A stretch of DNA of 7,859 nucleotides from assembly GCA_013330015.1 (NCBI GenBank), contig DUJC01000032.1, positions 1 through 7,859 of the forward strand, read 5' to 3'. The position numbers and the translations under genes are program-made. The DNA comes from Candidatus Poseidoniaceae archaeon. GTDB lineage: Archaea > Thermoplasmatota > Poseidoniia > Poseidoniales > Poseidoniaceae. Position 1 is the first letter of the stretch. Each line of letters starts with the position of its first letter. The notes below the pieces were generated by a model. The model was not told where the DNA came from. It saw only the letters and a list, made by a program, of their open reading frames with translations, and did no database searches. Shown in pieces: positions 1 to 6,640 of the stretch.

Positions 1-298
1 AGGACTGACTGGAGCCGTTCTCGAAGATCCAAGAGATGGGTCGACCGAAGAGATTGCTGCAACCGGGGCGTTCATTGCTATTGGTCACAAACCGATTACC
101 AACTTCCTTGGTGGACAAGTTGAAACCGATGAAAACGGCTACATCATTCACAAGAACCACACCATGACCTCGGTTGATGGTGTCTTTGCAGCAGGTGACG
201 TTGTCGACACCCGCTACAAGCAAGCCATTACCGCAGCCGGAATGGGTTGCCAAGCCGCTATGGATGCAGAAAAGTGGCTCGAAGAGAACGTTCATTGA
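1..298 (+). CDS. trxB: Thioredoxin reductase, C-terminal part (5' end outside window)
   Basis: This is the last 98 codons of an FAD- and NAD(P)H-dependent thioredoxin reductase, which passes electrons to thioredoxin in the cytoplasm. The reading frame is open from base 2 to the TGA at 296-298. Visible hallmarks are a strand reading FIAIGHKP (fragment residues 24-31), then GVFAAGDV (60-67), whose Asp contacts the FAD ribityl chain, followed directly by the TrxB signature [11 protein letters not shown] and a helix with AAMDAEKWL. This ending separates TrxB from other pyridine-nucleotide disulfide oxidoreductases, such as dihydrolipoamide dehydrogenase, which carry an extra dimerisation domain here. 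The redox CxxC pair lies upstream of the window, so activity cannot be judged. The next gene follows after 40 bases on the same strand, so co-transcription is possible. Confidence 0.93.
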   Translation, partial: GLTGAVLEDPRDGSTEEIAATGAFIAIGHKPITNFLGGQVETDENGYIIHKNHTMTSVDGVFAAGDVVDTRYKQAITAAGMGCQAAMDAEKWLEENVH

Positions 299-310
299 GC
301 AACGATGTCT

Positions 311-320
311 ATTTCATTAA
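311..320 (+). promoter_or_regulatory. Possible TATA-like element before the MoeB-like gene
   Basis: The AT-rich stretch ATTTCATTAA is centred about 24 bases before the ATG at 339. No Shine-Dalgarno-like sequence precedes that ATG. In archaea this spacing would fit a leaderless transcript starting at or next to the ATG. The match to an archaeal TATA box is weak, and the gap is short enough for simple read-through from trxB. Confidence 0.2.
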
Positions 321-340
321 GCATCAATACGCATCAACAT
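321..340 (+). repeat. Two imperfect tandem 10-mers just before a start codon
   Basis: GCATCAATAC (321-330) is followed at once by GCATCAACAT (331-340), with 8 of 10 positions identical. The second copy runs into the ATG of the MoeB-like gene. The period is about one helical turn, as in some operators, but two short copies can easily arise by chance. Confidence 0.35.
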
Positions 341-1493
341 GGTCGATATGCAACGGCATGCCCGTCATCTAGTCCTTCCACAAGTTGGAATTGAGGGACA
401 AGAGAAGTTGGCCAAGGCCAAGGTCTTCGTTGTTGGTGCAGGCGGGCTTGGTAGCCCTGCTCTTCTCTATCTAGCTGCAGCAGGTGTTGGGACCATTGGC
501 GTCATCGATGATGATTTAGTCGACATTTCGAATCTCCAACGCCAAGTCCTTCATCGAACCGAGGACGTGGGTCGGATGAAGGTTGATTCTGCCAAAGAAC
601 AACTTCTCGCACTTGATCCAAACCTCAACATTGTTGAGTACAGAGAGAGACTTAGCCCTGAGAACGCACTTGAAGTGTTCAAGGGCTGGGATGTTGTTGT
701 TGATGGGACAGACAATATTCCTACTCGGTACTTGATCGACGATGCATGTCACCTTCTCTCGATTCCTTGGGTCTACGGATCAATCCACCGATTTGAAGGT
801 CAAGTCTCGTTCTTTTCCTCAAAAGAAGACCGCCGTTATCGGGATTTATTTCCCGAAGCACCTCCCGCAGGAGCTCTGCAAAACTGTGCTGAAGCCGGTG
901 TGTTTGGTGTTCTTCCTGGCGTTGTTGGCAGTCTTCAAGCAACGGAGGTCATCAAGCACATCGTTGGAATGGGATCGAGTCTCATCGGGCGCCTCCTCTT
1001 GTACGATGCAGAGTCAATGAGCATGCAATCGTTGCAATTTGGTGCTCTTGATACCAAACCAGACGTTACGGATTTGTCTCATGCTCAAGCGTTGTTTGAC
1101 GATCCTACCTACTGCACGCCACGCCCTCAGCAACTTCAAGAAGACGAGGCTGTAGGGGAATCCATGATGCAATCCATCACCGTGCCTGAATTGAAATCAA
1201 AGGAACAAACAGGATGGAATCCCTTCATTATCGATGTTCGTAGCAACGAGGAACTTCAACAAGTCCGTCTTGAAACATTCGATTTGCATGTCATTCACGA
1301 CGTTGCGAATACGGCATCGAACGAAATTCCCAGCGACCGTGATGTTGTGGTTATCTGTCGAAGCGGTATGCGCTCTCAAATGGCCATTATGTTGCTCAAC
1401 CAGTCGGGTATTGATTCCAGTCGCTTGTACAACCTTACCGGCGGTATCATGGCATGGGGTCAAATCGCTCCAGAAGACATTGTTCACGGCTAA
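339..1493 (+). CDS. moeB: MoeB/ThiF-type E1-like adenylyltransferase fused to a C-terminal rhodanese domain
   Basis: This protein (384 aa) should adenylate the C-terminal glycine of a ubiquitin-like sulfur carrier (MoaD, ThiS or SAMP type) and pass sulfur through its rhodanese domain, for molybdopterin, thiamine or tRNA thiolation. The E1-like domain spans about 5-235: RHLVLPQVG at the start, nucleotide loop GAGGLGSP (33-40), Arg68 in NLQRQ, Lys81, Asp125 in DGTDN, and NCAEAG with Cys183, the candidate thioester/persulfide cysteine. The rhodanese domain spans about 278-378, with active loop CRSGMRS starting at Cys340. Oddly, the zinc pairs usual in MoeB are missing: the expected CxxC before LFPE reads R166-Y-R-D169, and only a lone Cys259 lies near the second pair. 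Met1 and Met4 are both plausible starts; no clear ribosome site precedes either. The sulfur-carrier partner is not in view, so MoeB versus ThiF versus UbaA cannot be settled. Confidence 0.9.
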   Translation: MVDMQRHARHLVLPQVGIEGQEKLAKAKVFVVGAGGLGSPALLYLAAAGVGTIGVIDDDLVDISNLQRQVLHRTEDVGRMKVDSAKEQLLALDPNLNIVEYRERLSPENALEVFKGWDVVVDGTDNIPTRYLIDDACHLLSIPWVYGSIHRFEGQVSFFSSKEDRRYRDLFPEAPPAGALQNCAEAGVFGVLPGVVGSLQATEVIKHIVGMGSSLIGRLLLYDAESMSMQSLQFGALDTKPDVTDLSHAQALFDDPTYCTPRPQQLQEDEAVGESMMQSITVPELKSKEQTGWNPFIIDVRSNEELQQVRLETFDLHVIHDVANTASNEIPSDRDVVVICRSGMRSQMAIMLLNQSGIDSSRLYNLTGGIMAWGQIAPEDIVHG

Positions 1494-1517
1494 TTCGTGG
1501 GTGAGGTTCAAAGAGCC

Positions 1518-1523
1518 GGAGGT
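1518..1523 (+). promoter_or_regulatory. Shine-Dalgarno-like GGAGGT before the receiver-domain gene
   Basis: GGAGGT ends 11 bases before an in-frame TTG (1535) and 20 bases before the in-frame ATG (1544). The spacing favours the TTG, which would add only Leu/Met-Val-Ile. The receiver fold favours the ATG, because its first strand begins right there. The site shows that translation starts in this region but does not decide between the two codons. Confidence 0.4.
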
Positions 1524-1543
1524 CTCGTTTCCTCTTGGTCATC

Positions 1544-2569
1544 ATGGGGAAGGTCATCGTTGCTGACGAGAATCAGGGTCGTCGTACCCTTCTCGCCTCA
1601 ACGCTTGAACGTGAAGGATTTGATGTTACCAGGGCTGGAACACTGCGTCAAGCAGAAGGAACAGCTCTTGCCGTCATGCCTGAGGTGGTTCTGCTTGATG
1701 GTGAGTGGAAATCAGGCGATGCCATTGATGCAGCTCAACGATTGATGGGCGATCCTGAATTTGCGTTCAAATGCCGCATCGTCTTGTTGTCTCGTTCAAC
1801 AACACCGGATTTCATGTTGGTCGCTGCGAAAGCTGGAATTCACGAAGTCATTGGTAAACCGGTTGACATGAAGGTTCTTGTCGAGCAACTTTGGAAACAC
1901 AGTCGCAAACAATTCGTTCCACCTCCAGCAGACGTTACGCTCGAAACGGGAGGTGGTTCGTTCGATGTCGCAGTTATGGCCGGTGGAGGTGGATGGGCAT
2001 TACCCATGCTCAAAGGACTGGTTGGACCCGACCGAATTAACGAGTCTTTCATCAACGAAATTCTTGTTCAAATGGGCGAAGAAGGAATGGATGTTGACTT
2101 GGATTTGGAAGCAACGGACTTGTCCAATCTTCTTCGCGTCGCACTCAATCGCTTGGTGGAAGATGGTGGAGATGCAGGCGAAGCAACAGGACCATCGTTT
2201 GAGGATTTGAAGAAAAAGAAATCCCTTGGCGATTTGAACGAGCAACCAACACCCGTTTCAGCGGGCGGAATGGAATCGATTTTGGAACAACAAGCAGCAA
2301 ACATCGCTGGTGAGATTGAATCAAAAATGGATGATATCCTCGATGAACTTCCAGAACAAGTTGCGCTCCTTCCTGAAGATGATATGGACCGTATCGATCC
2401 TCAAGTCTTGCGCATGACTCGATTGACAACAGAAATGGTTCATGAATTGATGTGGGATTTGGGGCGGCCAGGAGCCGTCGCTGATATCACACTCATGACG
2501 CGAATTGAGGATGCAACAGAAATGCTTGGTGACGTCCTCTCATCATTGCCTGAATCGGAAGAGGAATGA
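1544..2569 (+). CDS. Receiver (REC) domain protein with uncharacterised acidic C-terminal region
   Basis: From the ATG the product has 341 residues. Residues 1-121 look like a CheY-type receiver: first strand KVIVADEN with the acidic pair Asp8-Glu9, phospho-acceptor Asp52 at the end of strand 3 (VVLLD), Ser83 after strand 4 (IVLLS), and Lys105 in GKPVD. All phosphorylation-site residues are therefore present, and control by a histidine kinase or small phosphodonor is likely. The remaining ~220 residues match no output domain I know: no DNA-binding, GGDEF, HD or kinase motifs. They contain a Gly-rich turn (137-150, with AGGGG), a helical stretch (165-207), a Lys run (223-226), and an acidic helical end with a conserved-looking HELMWDLGRPG segment (300-310). 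No membrane segment or histidine kinase is nearby. The gene is tightly coupled to the VTT gene downstream (4 bases). An in-frame TTG at 1535 is an alternative start. Confidence 0.85.
   Translation: MGKVIVADENQGRRTLLASTLEREGFDVTRAGTLRQAEGTALAVMPEVVLLDGEWKSGDAIDAAQRLMGDPEFAFKCRIVLLSRSTTPDFMLVAAKAGIHEVIGKPVDMKVLVEQLWKHSRKQFVPPPADVTLETGGGSFDVAVMAGGGGWALPMLKGLVGPDRINESFINEILVQMGEEGMDVDLDLEATDLSNLLRVALNRLVEDGGDAGEATGPSFEDLKKKKSLGDLNEQPTPVSAGGMESILEQQAANIAGEIESKMDDILDELPEQVALLPEDDMDRIDPQVLRMTRLTTEMVHELMWDLGRPGAVADITLMTRIEDATEMLGDVLSSLPESEEE
2561..2565 (+). promoter_or_regulatory. Ribosome binding site deciding the VTT gene start
   Basis: GAGGA lies inside the last codons of the receiver gene, 8 bases before the ATG at 2574. 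This supports 2574 over the upstream in-frame TTG at 2505, which would force a 65-base overlap and add a Cys/His-rich leader unlike a membrane-protein N-terminus. Confidence 0.5.
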
Positions 2570-2573
2570 CGGT

Positions 2574-3371
2574 ATGAAGAACATTCCTCGACCTTCGGTT
2601 TCGCAACTACCGAAGCCTTCAGAGCTCCATCTCATCGATGGACGTCAAAACCTTCAACAAATGAAGCAACAAAAGGTTCGATTGTATCAATGGCGAGCAT
2701 TGTTCGGACTTACCGTATTGGTCCTGTGTGGTGTTGGAGGCTACTTTTTGTTTCAAGATGCTGTGAGCATCATCAATTGGATCAAGAGTTTCGGAATTTG
2801 GTCACCTGTTCTGTTTACGATTGCACTCTCGTTGGCCATTGTTCTTCTATTACCAACGCCGTTCGTGAAAGTTGGTGCGGGTGCAATCTTCCCATTCTGG
2901 ATGGCTGTCGCCGTCAATTTTGTCGCTTCCATGGTTGGAGGCTTTATTGCATTCGTTCTTGGAAGATGGCTGTTCCGAGAATCCATTCACGAGGCCATCC
3001 AAAACGATCAGAGGATGCTCAATATCGAAGCAGCACTGGGTGAGGATGCGATGCGTATCTCGGTCCTGGTACGTCTTTCACCAATCCTTCCTGATGAGTG
3101 GCTCAACTACATCATGTCGGCAACTCCAGTGACCCTTCGTGTCTTCTTACTCTCGAATCTTTCAAGCCTGATTTACTGCCTGATTTACGCTTACTACGGC
3201 CATGCTCTGGGCTCGATTGCTCTCAGTCGATCGGGTATGGCAGGTCTCACCGAGTCGAGTGGGGGGCTGTTCTTGCTCCTCCTCGGTATCGTTGCAACAG
3301 TCTTGGCTACTGTTATTGTGACGCGTACCTCGATTCGCGTCCTCAAGGACGCTATTGGGGAAGAAGAGTGA
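2574..3371 (+). CDS. VTT-domain membrane protein (TVP38/TMEM64, DedA superfamily)
   Basis: The product has 265 residues and is an integral membrane protein. A polar N-terminal tail (1-40) is followed by a first membrane helix (about 42-61). The VTT core (about 75-215) contains the paired re-entrant/helix segment VKVGAGAIF (98-106), then GGFIAFVLGRW, and the family signature RLSPILP...LNY (Arg167, Pro170, Asn178-Tyr179). A final helix (about 230-250) ends in a charged tail. VTT proteins include lipid scramblases and DedA proteins linked to lipid-carrier recycling and membrane homeostasis. The substrate cannot be read from sequence. The usual Phe after SPxxP is Asp here (SPILPDEWLNY), a small departure from bacterial relatives. 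The start is 4 bases after the receiver gene stop, so the two genes are probably translated from one transcript. Confidence 0.85.
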   Translation: MKNIPRPSVSQLPKPSELHLIDGRQNLQQMKQQKVRLYQWRALFGLTVLVLCGVGGYFLFQDAVSIINWIKSFGIWSPVLFTIALSLAIVLLLPTPFVKVGAGAIFPFWMAVAVNFVASMVGGFIAFVLGRWLFRESIHEAIQNDQRMLNIEAALGEDAMRISVLVRLSPILPDEWLNYIMSATPVTLRVFLLSNLSSLIYCLIYAYYGHALGSIALSRSGMAGLTESSGGLFLLLLGIVATVLATVIVTRTSIRVLKDAIGEEE

Positions 3372-3441
3372 GGCATTTTGCCAAATCCATGAATCCATAG
3401 CCTTGATACAAGGGGTCTCTTGGCCAACATGGGGCGGGGTC

Positions 3442-6027
3442 ATGACACAAGGTGCACAACCAGTCATTCACGGTGCCGAATGGACGCCAAGTGAAGCGCT
3501 AACCTTCACCCAACCGCTGCTCATTGATGCCGCTCGTGCAGAAGTGATGCGATTCTTTTCGGAACGCCATGAGGGGCACGTTTTCTTGGCAGCCAACATC
3601 TGGGATCATCTCCATGTCGATGGTCAACATTCCTTTGATGGAGCATCTTGGCATGCTTTCAGTGAGCGTTTTGTTGATGCATTCAAGCGAGGTTTTGAGG
3701 CGCAAAACACACACAAGATTTCGACCATTCTTGATGAAGAGGTGATGCCCCGAAGAACCATCGAAGAGCACCTTCAACGACGAATCAAGCATCTTATCGT
3801 CGATCTTCGTTTGTGCCTAAGGCGTCTGGCCCATTACATGTCGACAACGATGGAGCAGCGAATGGAATGGCAGCGAATGATGACGCGTACCCGTGCCATG
3901 GATGCTCACCTCAAGGAAGTGTTCTTCTCTGGCATGGAGACGCCAGATGGTTCCCGGTTTGGAGGGAAGGGATTCCGTTCAACATGGCAAGAGGGTGTTG
4001 TTGCCGTTGCTACAGCGTTGAAGCGTTCTGATGAGCCAGACAAATCACAAACACCTGGAAACGGCTACGATGGTGACCTCGTTGCGCCGATGATTCGTGA
4101 TGTTGGCCTTGCACTCGCCATGGGTGACACTGTTATCGATGTCATGGCCGCACAAATGGGTAAGGCAGGTTCAAACCAAAACGGTGGCCATGATGGTGCT
4201 GGAGGGCGTGATCTACACATCGGTGCTTGGCACGTGGGCGTACTCCCTCCCACAGCCCCACTTCCTATTGCCAGTGCAACCATGACAGGTCTTGCTTTCG
4301 CAGGATGGAAACAATCGCTCGATCGTTTCCACGTTGCATGCATCGGAGAAGGAGCCTCTTCGTCAGGAGAGTATTGGGAAGCCATCAACTTAGCAGGTGC
4401 ACGAGGACTGCCGATTTGCTACGTTCTTCAGAACAATCAGATTGCACTCGATACACCACCTGCGCACCAATCAGGTGTTGAATTGTGGGCCGATAAGGCC
4501 GTGGCAATGGGATTCCCTGCATGGACAATCGATGGTTCTGACCCTGCAGCGTGGCATGCGAGTGTCGCTACAGCACGAGAATTTGGACTCGAAGGTGGTG
4601 GTCCGACCATGATTCATGTTGAGACCATGCGTGGTTGCGGTCACGCACACCATCATGATGACCTCTATCTCGGTTCAGAAACTGGAACGCCTCCGGGTTA
4701 CGTTGATCGTGAACTTCTGGAATATTGGGCCAACAAAGACCCCATCTCATCACACCGTGAGTTGTTGCTGACACTTGGTGCCAGTGAAGACCAACTCGCT
4801 GCAATGGAGTCTGAGGAACAACAGCATGTTGATGAAGCTCGCCAAGCAGTTGAAGCGATGGCATGGCCCGAGCCAGAAACCGTGACGAAGGGCGTTACAA
4901 CACTCCACGATGCGAGGACGCATGATAACCATCTTGCTTTGATTGGAACCGTTGCAAGCTCGCAATCTAGAGCATCCCATCAACCACTGGAGTACGTCGA
5001 AGCTGGTGGATGGACCTACGCTCGAGCCATTCAACAAGCCATGGTCGACATTGCGAACATGCATGGAGAAGATTGTGTCTTCATTGGAGAAGATATGGAG
5101 GTCGCAGGAGCATTTGGAATGAACATGGCCCTGAAGAACGCAGGACACCAAGAGAAGTTGGTCGATATGCCGCTCTGTGAAGCCATCATCGTCCACACTG
5201 GCGTAGGAGCTGCCCTCTCTGGCATGCGCCCAATGGTTGAGATTCAATTTGGAGGATTTGCTGCTCTCGGTTTCAATGCCCTCATCAACAATGCAGCAAT
5301 GTTACGTTGGCGATGGGGTGCTGATTGTCCGATGACAATCCGTGTCCCACTTGGTGCACGCACTCGCTCGGGTCCGTTCCATGCGAACATGATCGAATCG
5401 TGGTTTGCCAACGATCCAGGGCTGGTGGTCCTTGCACCAGGAACGCCGCAAGATGCCTACGATCTGTTGGTCGAAGCAGCCCATCTTGATGATCCAGTCC
5501 TGTTCCTTGAACACATTGGATTGTATGGGCTCCGTGGAGGAAAAACCGGGTGGGGTCAGAACATCAATCAGAAGGTTGACACGTCATCAGTACATACATC
5601 CATCGAACAAGGAAAACGCCATTCTATCGGCAAAGCATCCATTGTCCGTGAAGGTGAAGATGTTACGATTGTGACATGGGGGGCCATGGTCCATATTGCA
5701 GCGGAAGCCGCATCAGCACTCTCAGAAAGCGGTATTGATGTTGAAATCGTTGATTTGCGAACATTGCTTCCGTTCGACGCTGAATCCTGTATCGCATCGG
5801 TTCAAAAGACAGGACGTCTGGTCGTCCTGCAAGAAGGGCAGTGGCATGGCGGTCTTGGTCATACCATTCAATCACGAATCCTCGAGTCGACGTTCTATCA
5901 ACTCGAGACACAACCAGTTGTTATCGGGGCAATCGATACGCCTGTACCGTTCTCTCCTCCACTGGAAAACTACACCATTCCTTCGGTGGAACACGTGATC
6001 AATGTCATTCAGAAGTTGATGCGATAA
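3442..6027 (+). CDS. 2-oxoacid dehydrogenase E1, fused alpha and beta subunits with an N-terminal extension
   Basis: This 861-residue enzyme should decarboxylate a 2-oxoacid with thiamine diphosphate and reductively acylate the lipoyl group of an E2 partner, in the cytoplasm. Residues 1 to ~131 are unassigned. The alpha part (about 138-475) has WQEG, RDVGLALAMG, the ThDP/Mg2+ motif opening GEGASSSG (302-309) and closing NN (331-332), a His-rich loop GHAHHHDD (400-407), and YWANKDPI. The beta part follows: WTYARAIQQAM (524-534), FIGEDMEVAGAFG, Glu580 in LCEA, His647 in SGPFH, then a transketolase C-terminal domain (about 727-856) ending in DTPVPFSPPLE. GEG instead of GDG and the general pattern resemble branched-chain 2-oxoacid E1 more than pyruvate E1, but substrate is not proven. 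Separate alpha and beta chains are usual; here they are one polypeptide. No E2 or E3 gene is in the window. ATG 3442 is preferred; in-frame TTG codons at 3355 and 3403 would extend it, the former into the VTT gene. Confidence 0.93.
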   Translation: MTQGAQPVIHGAEWTPSEALTFTQPLLIDAARAEVMRFFSERHEGHVFLAANIWDHLHVDGQHSFDGASWHAFSERFVDAFKRGFEAQNTHKISTILDEEVMPRRTIEEHLQRRIKHLIVDLRLCLRRLAHYMSTTMEQRMEWQRMMTRTRAMDAHLKEVFFSGMETPDGSRFGGKGFRSTWQEGVVAVATALKRSDEPDKSQTPGNGYDGDLVAPMIRDVGLALAMGDTVIDVMAAQMGKAGSNQNGGHDGAGGRDLHIGAWHVGVLPPTAPLPIASATMTGLAFAGWKQSLDRFHVACIGEGASSSGEYWEAINLAGARGLPICYVLQNNQIALDTPPAHQSGVELWADKAVAMGFPAWTIDGSDPAAWHASVATAREFGLEGGGPTMIHVETMRGCGHAHHHDDLYLGSETGTPPGYVDRELLEYWANKDPISSHRELLLTLGASEDQLAAMESEEQQHVDEARQAVEAMAWPEPETVTKGVTTLHDARTHDNHLALIGTVASSQSRASHQPLEYVEAGGWTYARAIQQAMVDIANMHGEDCVFIGEDMEVAGAFGMNMALKNAGHQEKLVDMPLCEAIIVHTGVGAALSGMRPMVEIQFGGFAALGFNALINNAAMLRWRWGADCPMTIRVPLGARTRSGPFHANMIESWFANDPGLVVLAPGTPQDAYDLLVEAAHLDDPVLFLEHIGLYGLRGGKTGWGQNINQKVDTSSVHTSIEQGKRHSIGKASIVREGEDVTIVTWGAMVHIAAEAASALSESGIDVEIVDLRTLLPFDAESCIASVQKTGRLVVLQEGQWHGGLGHTIQSRILESTFYQLETQPVVIGAIDTPVPFSPPLENYTIPSVEHVINVIQKLMR
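6005..6027. other. Tail-to-tail overlap of the E1 and aquaporin genes
   Basis: The last 23 bases of the E1 gene (TAA at 6025-6027) are also the last bases of the aquaporin gene on the other strand (stop read from 6007 to 6005). There is no room for separate intergenic terminators, so each transcript must run antisense into its neighbour's 3' end. Confidence 0.85.
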
Positions 6028-6640
6028 TTCGCTCGACTGCTACGGCGAGAAGCGCTCCGATGATCGTGCAAACGAAATACACTGGGATGATTAATCCGTC
6101 ACCTGAGACGAGATTTGGCCCAAAGGTTCTCGCTGGGTTCATGCTCGCTCCTGTGTACTTGCCAAATACAAACGCAAGGGCTGCAACGGTTGAACCTACC
6201 ACAAGAGCGATTGGAACCCATTGTTCCGTCCTTCGAATAATCCAGAGAATGGAAGCCATCAGCAAGAATGTAATCAGAATCTCAATTCCAATGAGATTGA
6301 CCCATGTGGTGTTACGAACGGTTGGTCCTGCACCGTTTAGCAGAACACCAGCAAACAACGCACCGACCAATTGGCCGAGAACATGTGCCATCGTATCGTT
6401 CGTCGAAAGATTACCTCTGTACCAAAAGGCGATTGAAACAGCTGGATTGATGTGTGCACCACTCCAGCGACCAATGCCGATGATGACAAGAGCTACAATG
6501 GCTCCAAAAGCAAGTGAAATTTCGAGCGATGAACGCTCCATTGCAACGCTTCCACAACCAACAAAGACCATCATGAAGGTCCCTGCTGCTTCGATGCCTC
6601 CACGCTTCCACATCGTTTCGACGAATTGAATTGAGAACAT
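6005..6640 (-). CDS. MIP-family channel (aquaporin)
   Basis: This is a 211-residue membrane channel of the aquaporin/glycerol-facilitator family, which passes water or small neutral solutes. Both pore half-helices are intact: SGAHINPAV (NPA at 65-67) and TGASMNPARTFGP (NPA at 168-170, Arg171). TM1 carries the family pattern EAAGTFMMVFVGCGS. Six hydrophobic segments are visible and the length is near the short end for the family. NPART, not NPARD, points to aquaporin more than glycerol facilitator. By gap-free comparison with E. coli AqpZ, the selectivity filter reads Phe45, Ala156, Ala165, Arg171, so the usual pore His is replaced by Ala. The start at 6640 is chosen for the GGAG 8 bases upstream; ATG at 6670 and TTG at 6673 are in frame further out. 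The gene is divergent from the exchanger. Confidence 0.93.
   Translation of the reverse strand: MFSIQFVETMWKRGGIEAAGTFMMVFVGCGSVAMERSSLEISLAFGAIVALVIIGIGRWSGAHINPAVSIAFWYRGNLSTNDTMAHVLGQLVGALFAGVLLNGAGPTVRNTTWVNLIGIEILITFLLMASILWIIRRTEQWVPIALVVGSTVAALAFVFGKYTGASMNPARTFGPNLVSGDGLIIPVYFVCTIIGALLAVAVERIIASTSE

Noticed and set aside
1535..1543. TTG start for the receiver protein, adding three residues
   Set aside because: GGAGGT spacing gives it some support, but the first receiver strand begins at the ATG at 1544. It is kept only as an alternative.
2505..2573. Upstream TTG start for the VTT protein
   Set aside because: It would overlap the receiver gene by 65 bases and add a leader that merely reads the receiver gene out of frame. 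The ATG at 2574 has a ribosome site.
3372..3382. Small inverted repeat GGCA-TTT-TGCC after the VTT stop, considered as a terminator
   Set aside because: The stem is only four pairs and is not followed by a T-run, so it is unlikely to act as a terminator.
3355..3441. Upstream TTG starts for the E1 fusion
   Set aside because: The outermost overlaps the VTT gene end. The added residues show no conserved pattern, and ATG 3442 is the first ATG in frame.
4750..5247. 165-codon - strand open frame inside the E1 gene
   Set aside because: It lies wholly across the junction of E1 alpha and beta, whose + strand motifs are clear. The antisense product shows no domain and has no ribosome site.
5841..6629. 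Long + strand open frame (262 codons) antisense to the aquaporin gene
   Set aside because: The - strand frame contains both NPA motifs and the aquaporin helices. The + strand product is low in family features, Thr/Ile/Pro/Ala-rich, and is explained by the mirrored codon pattern of the real gene.
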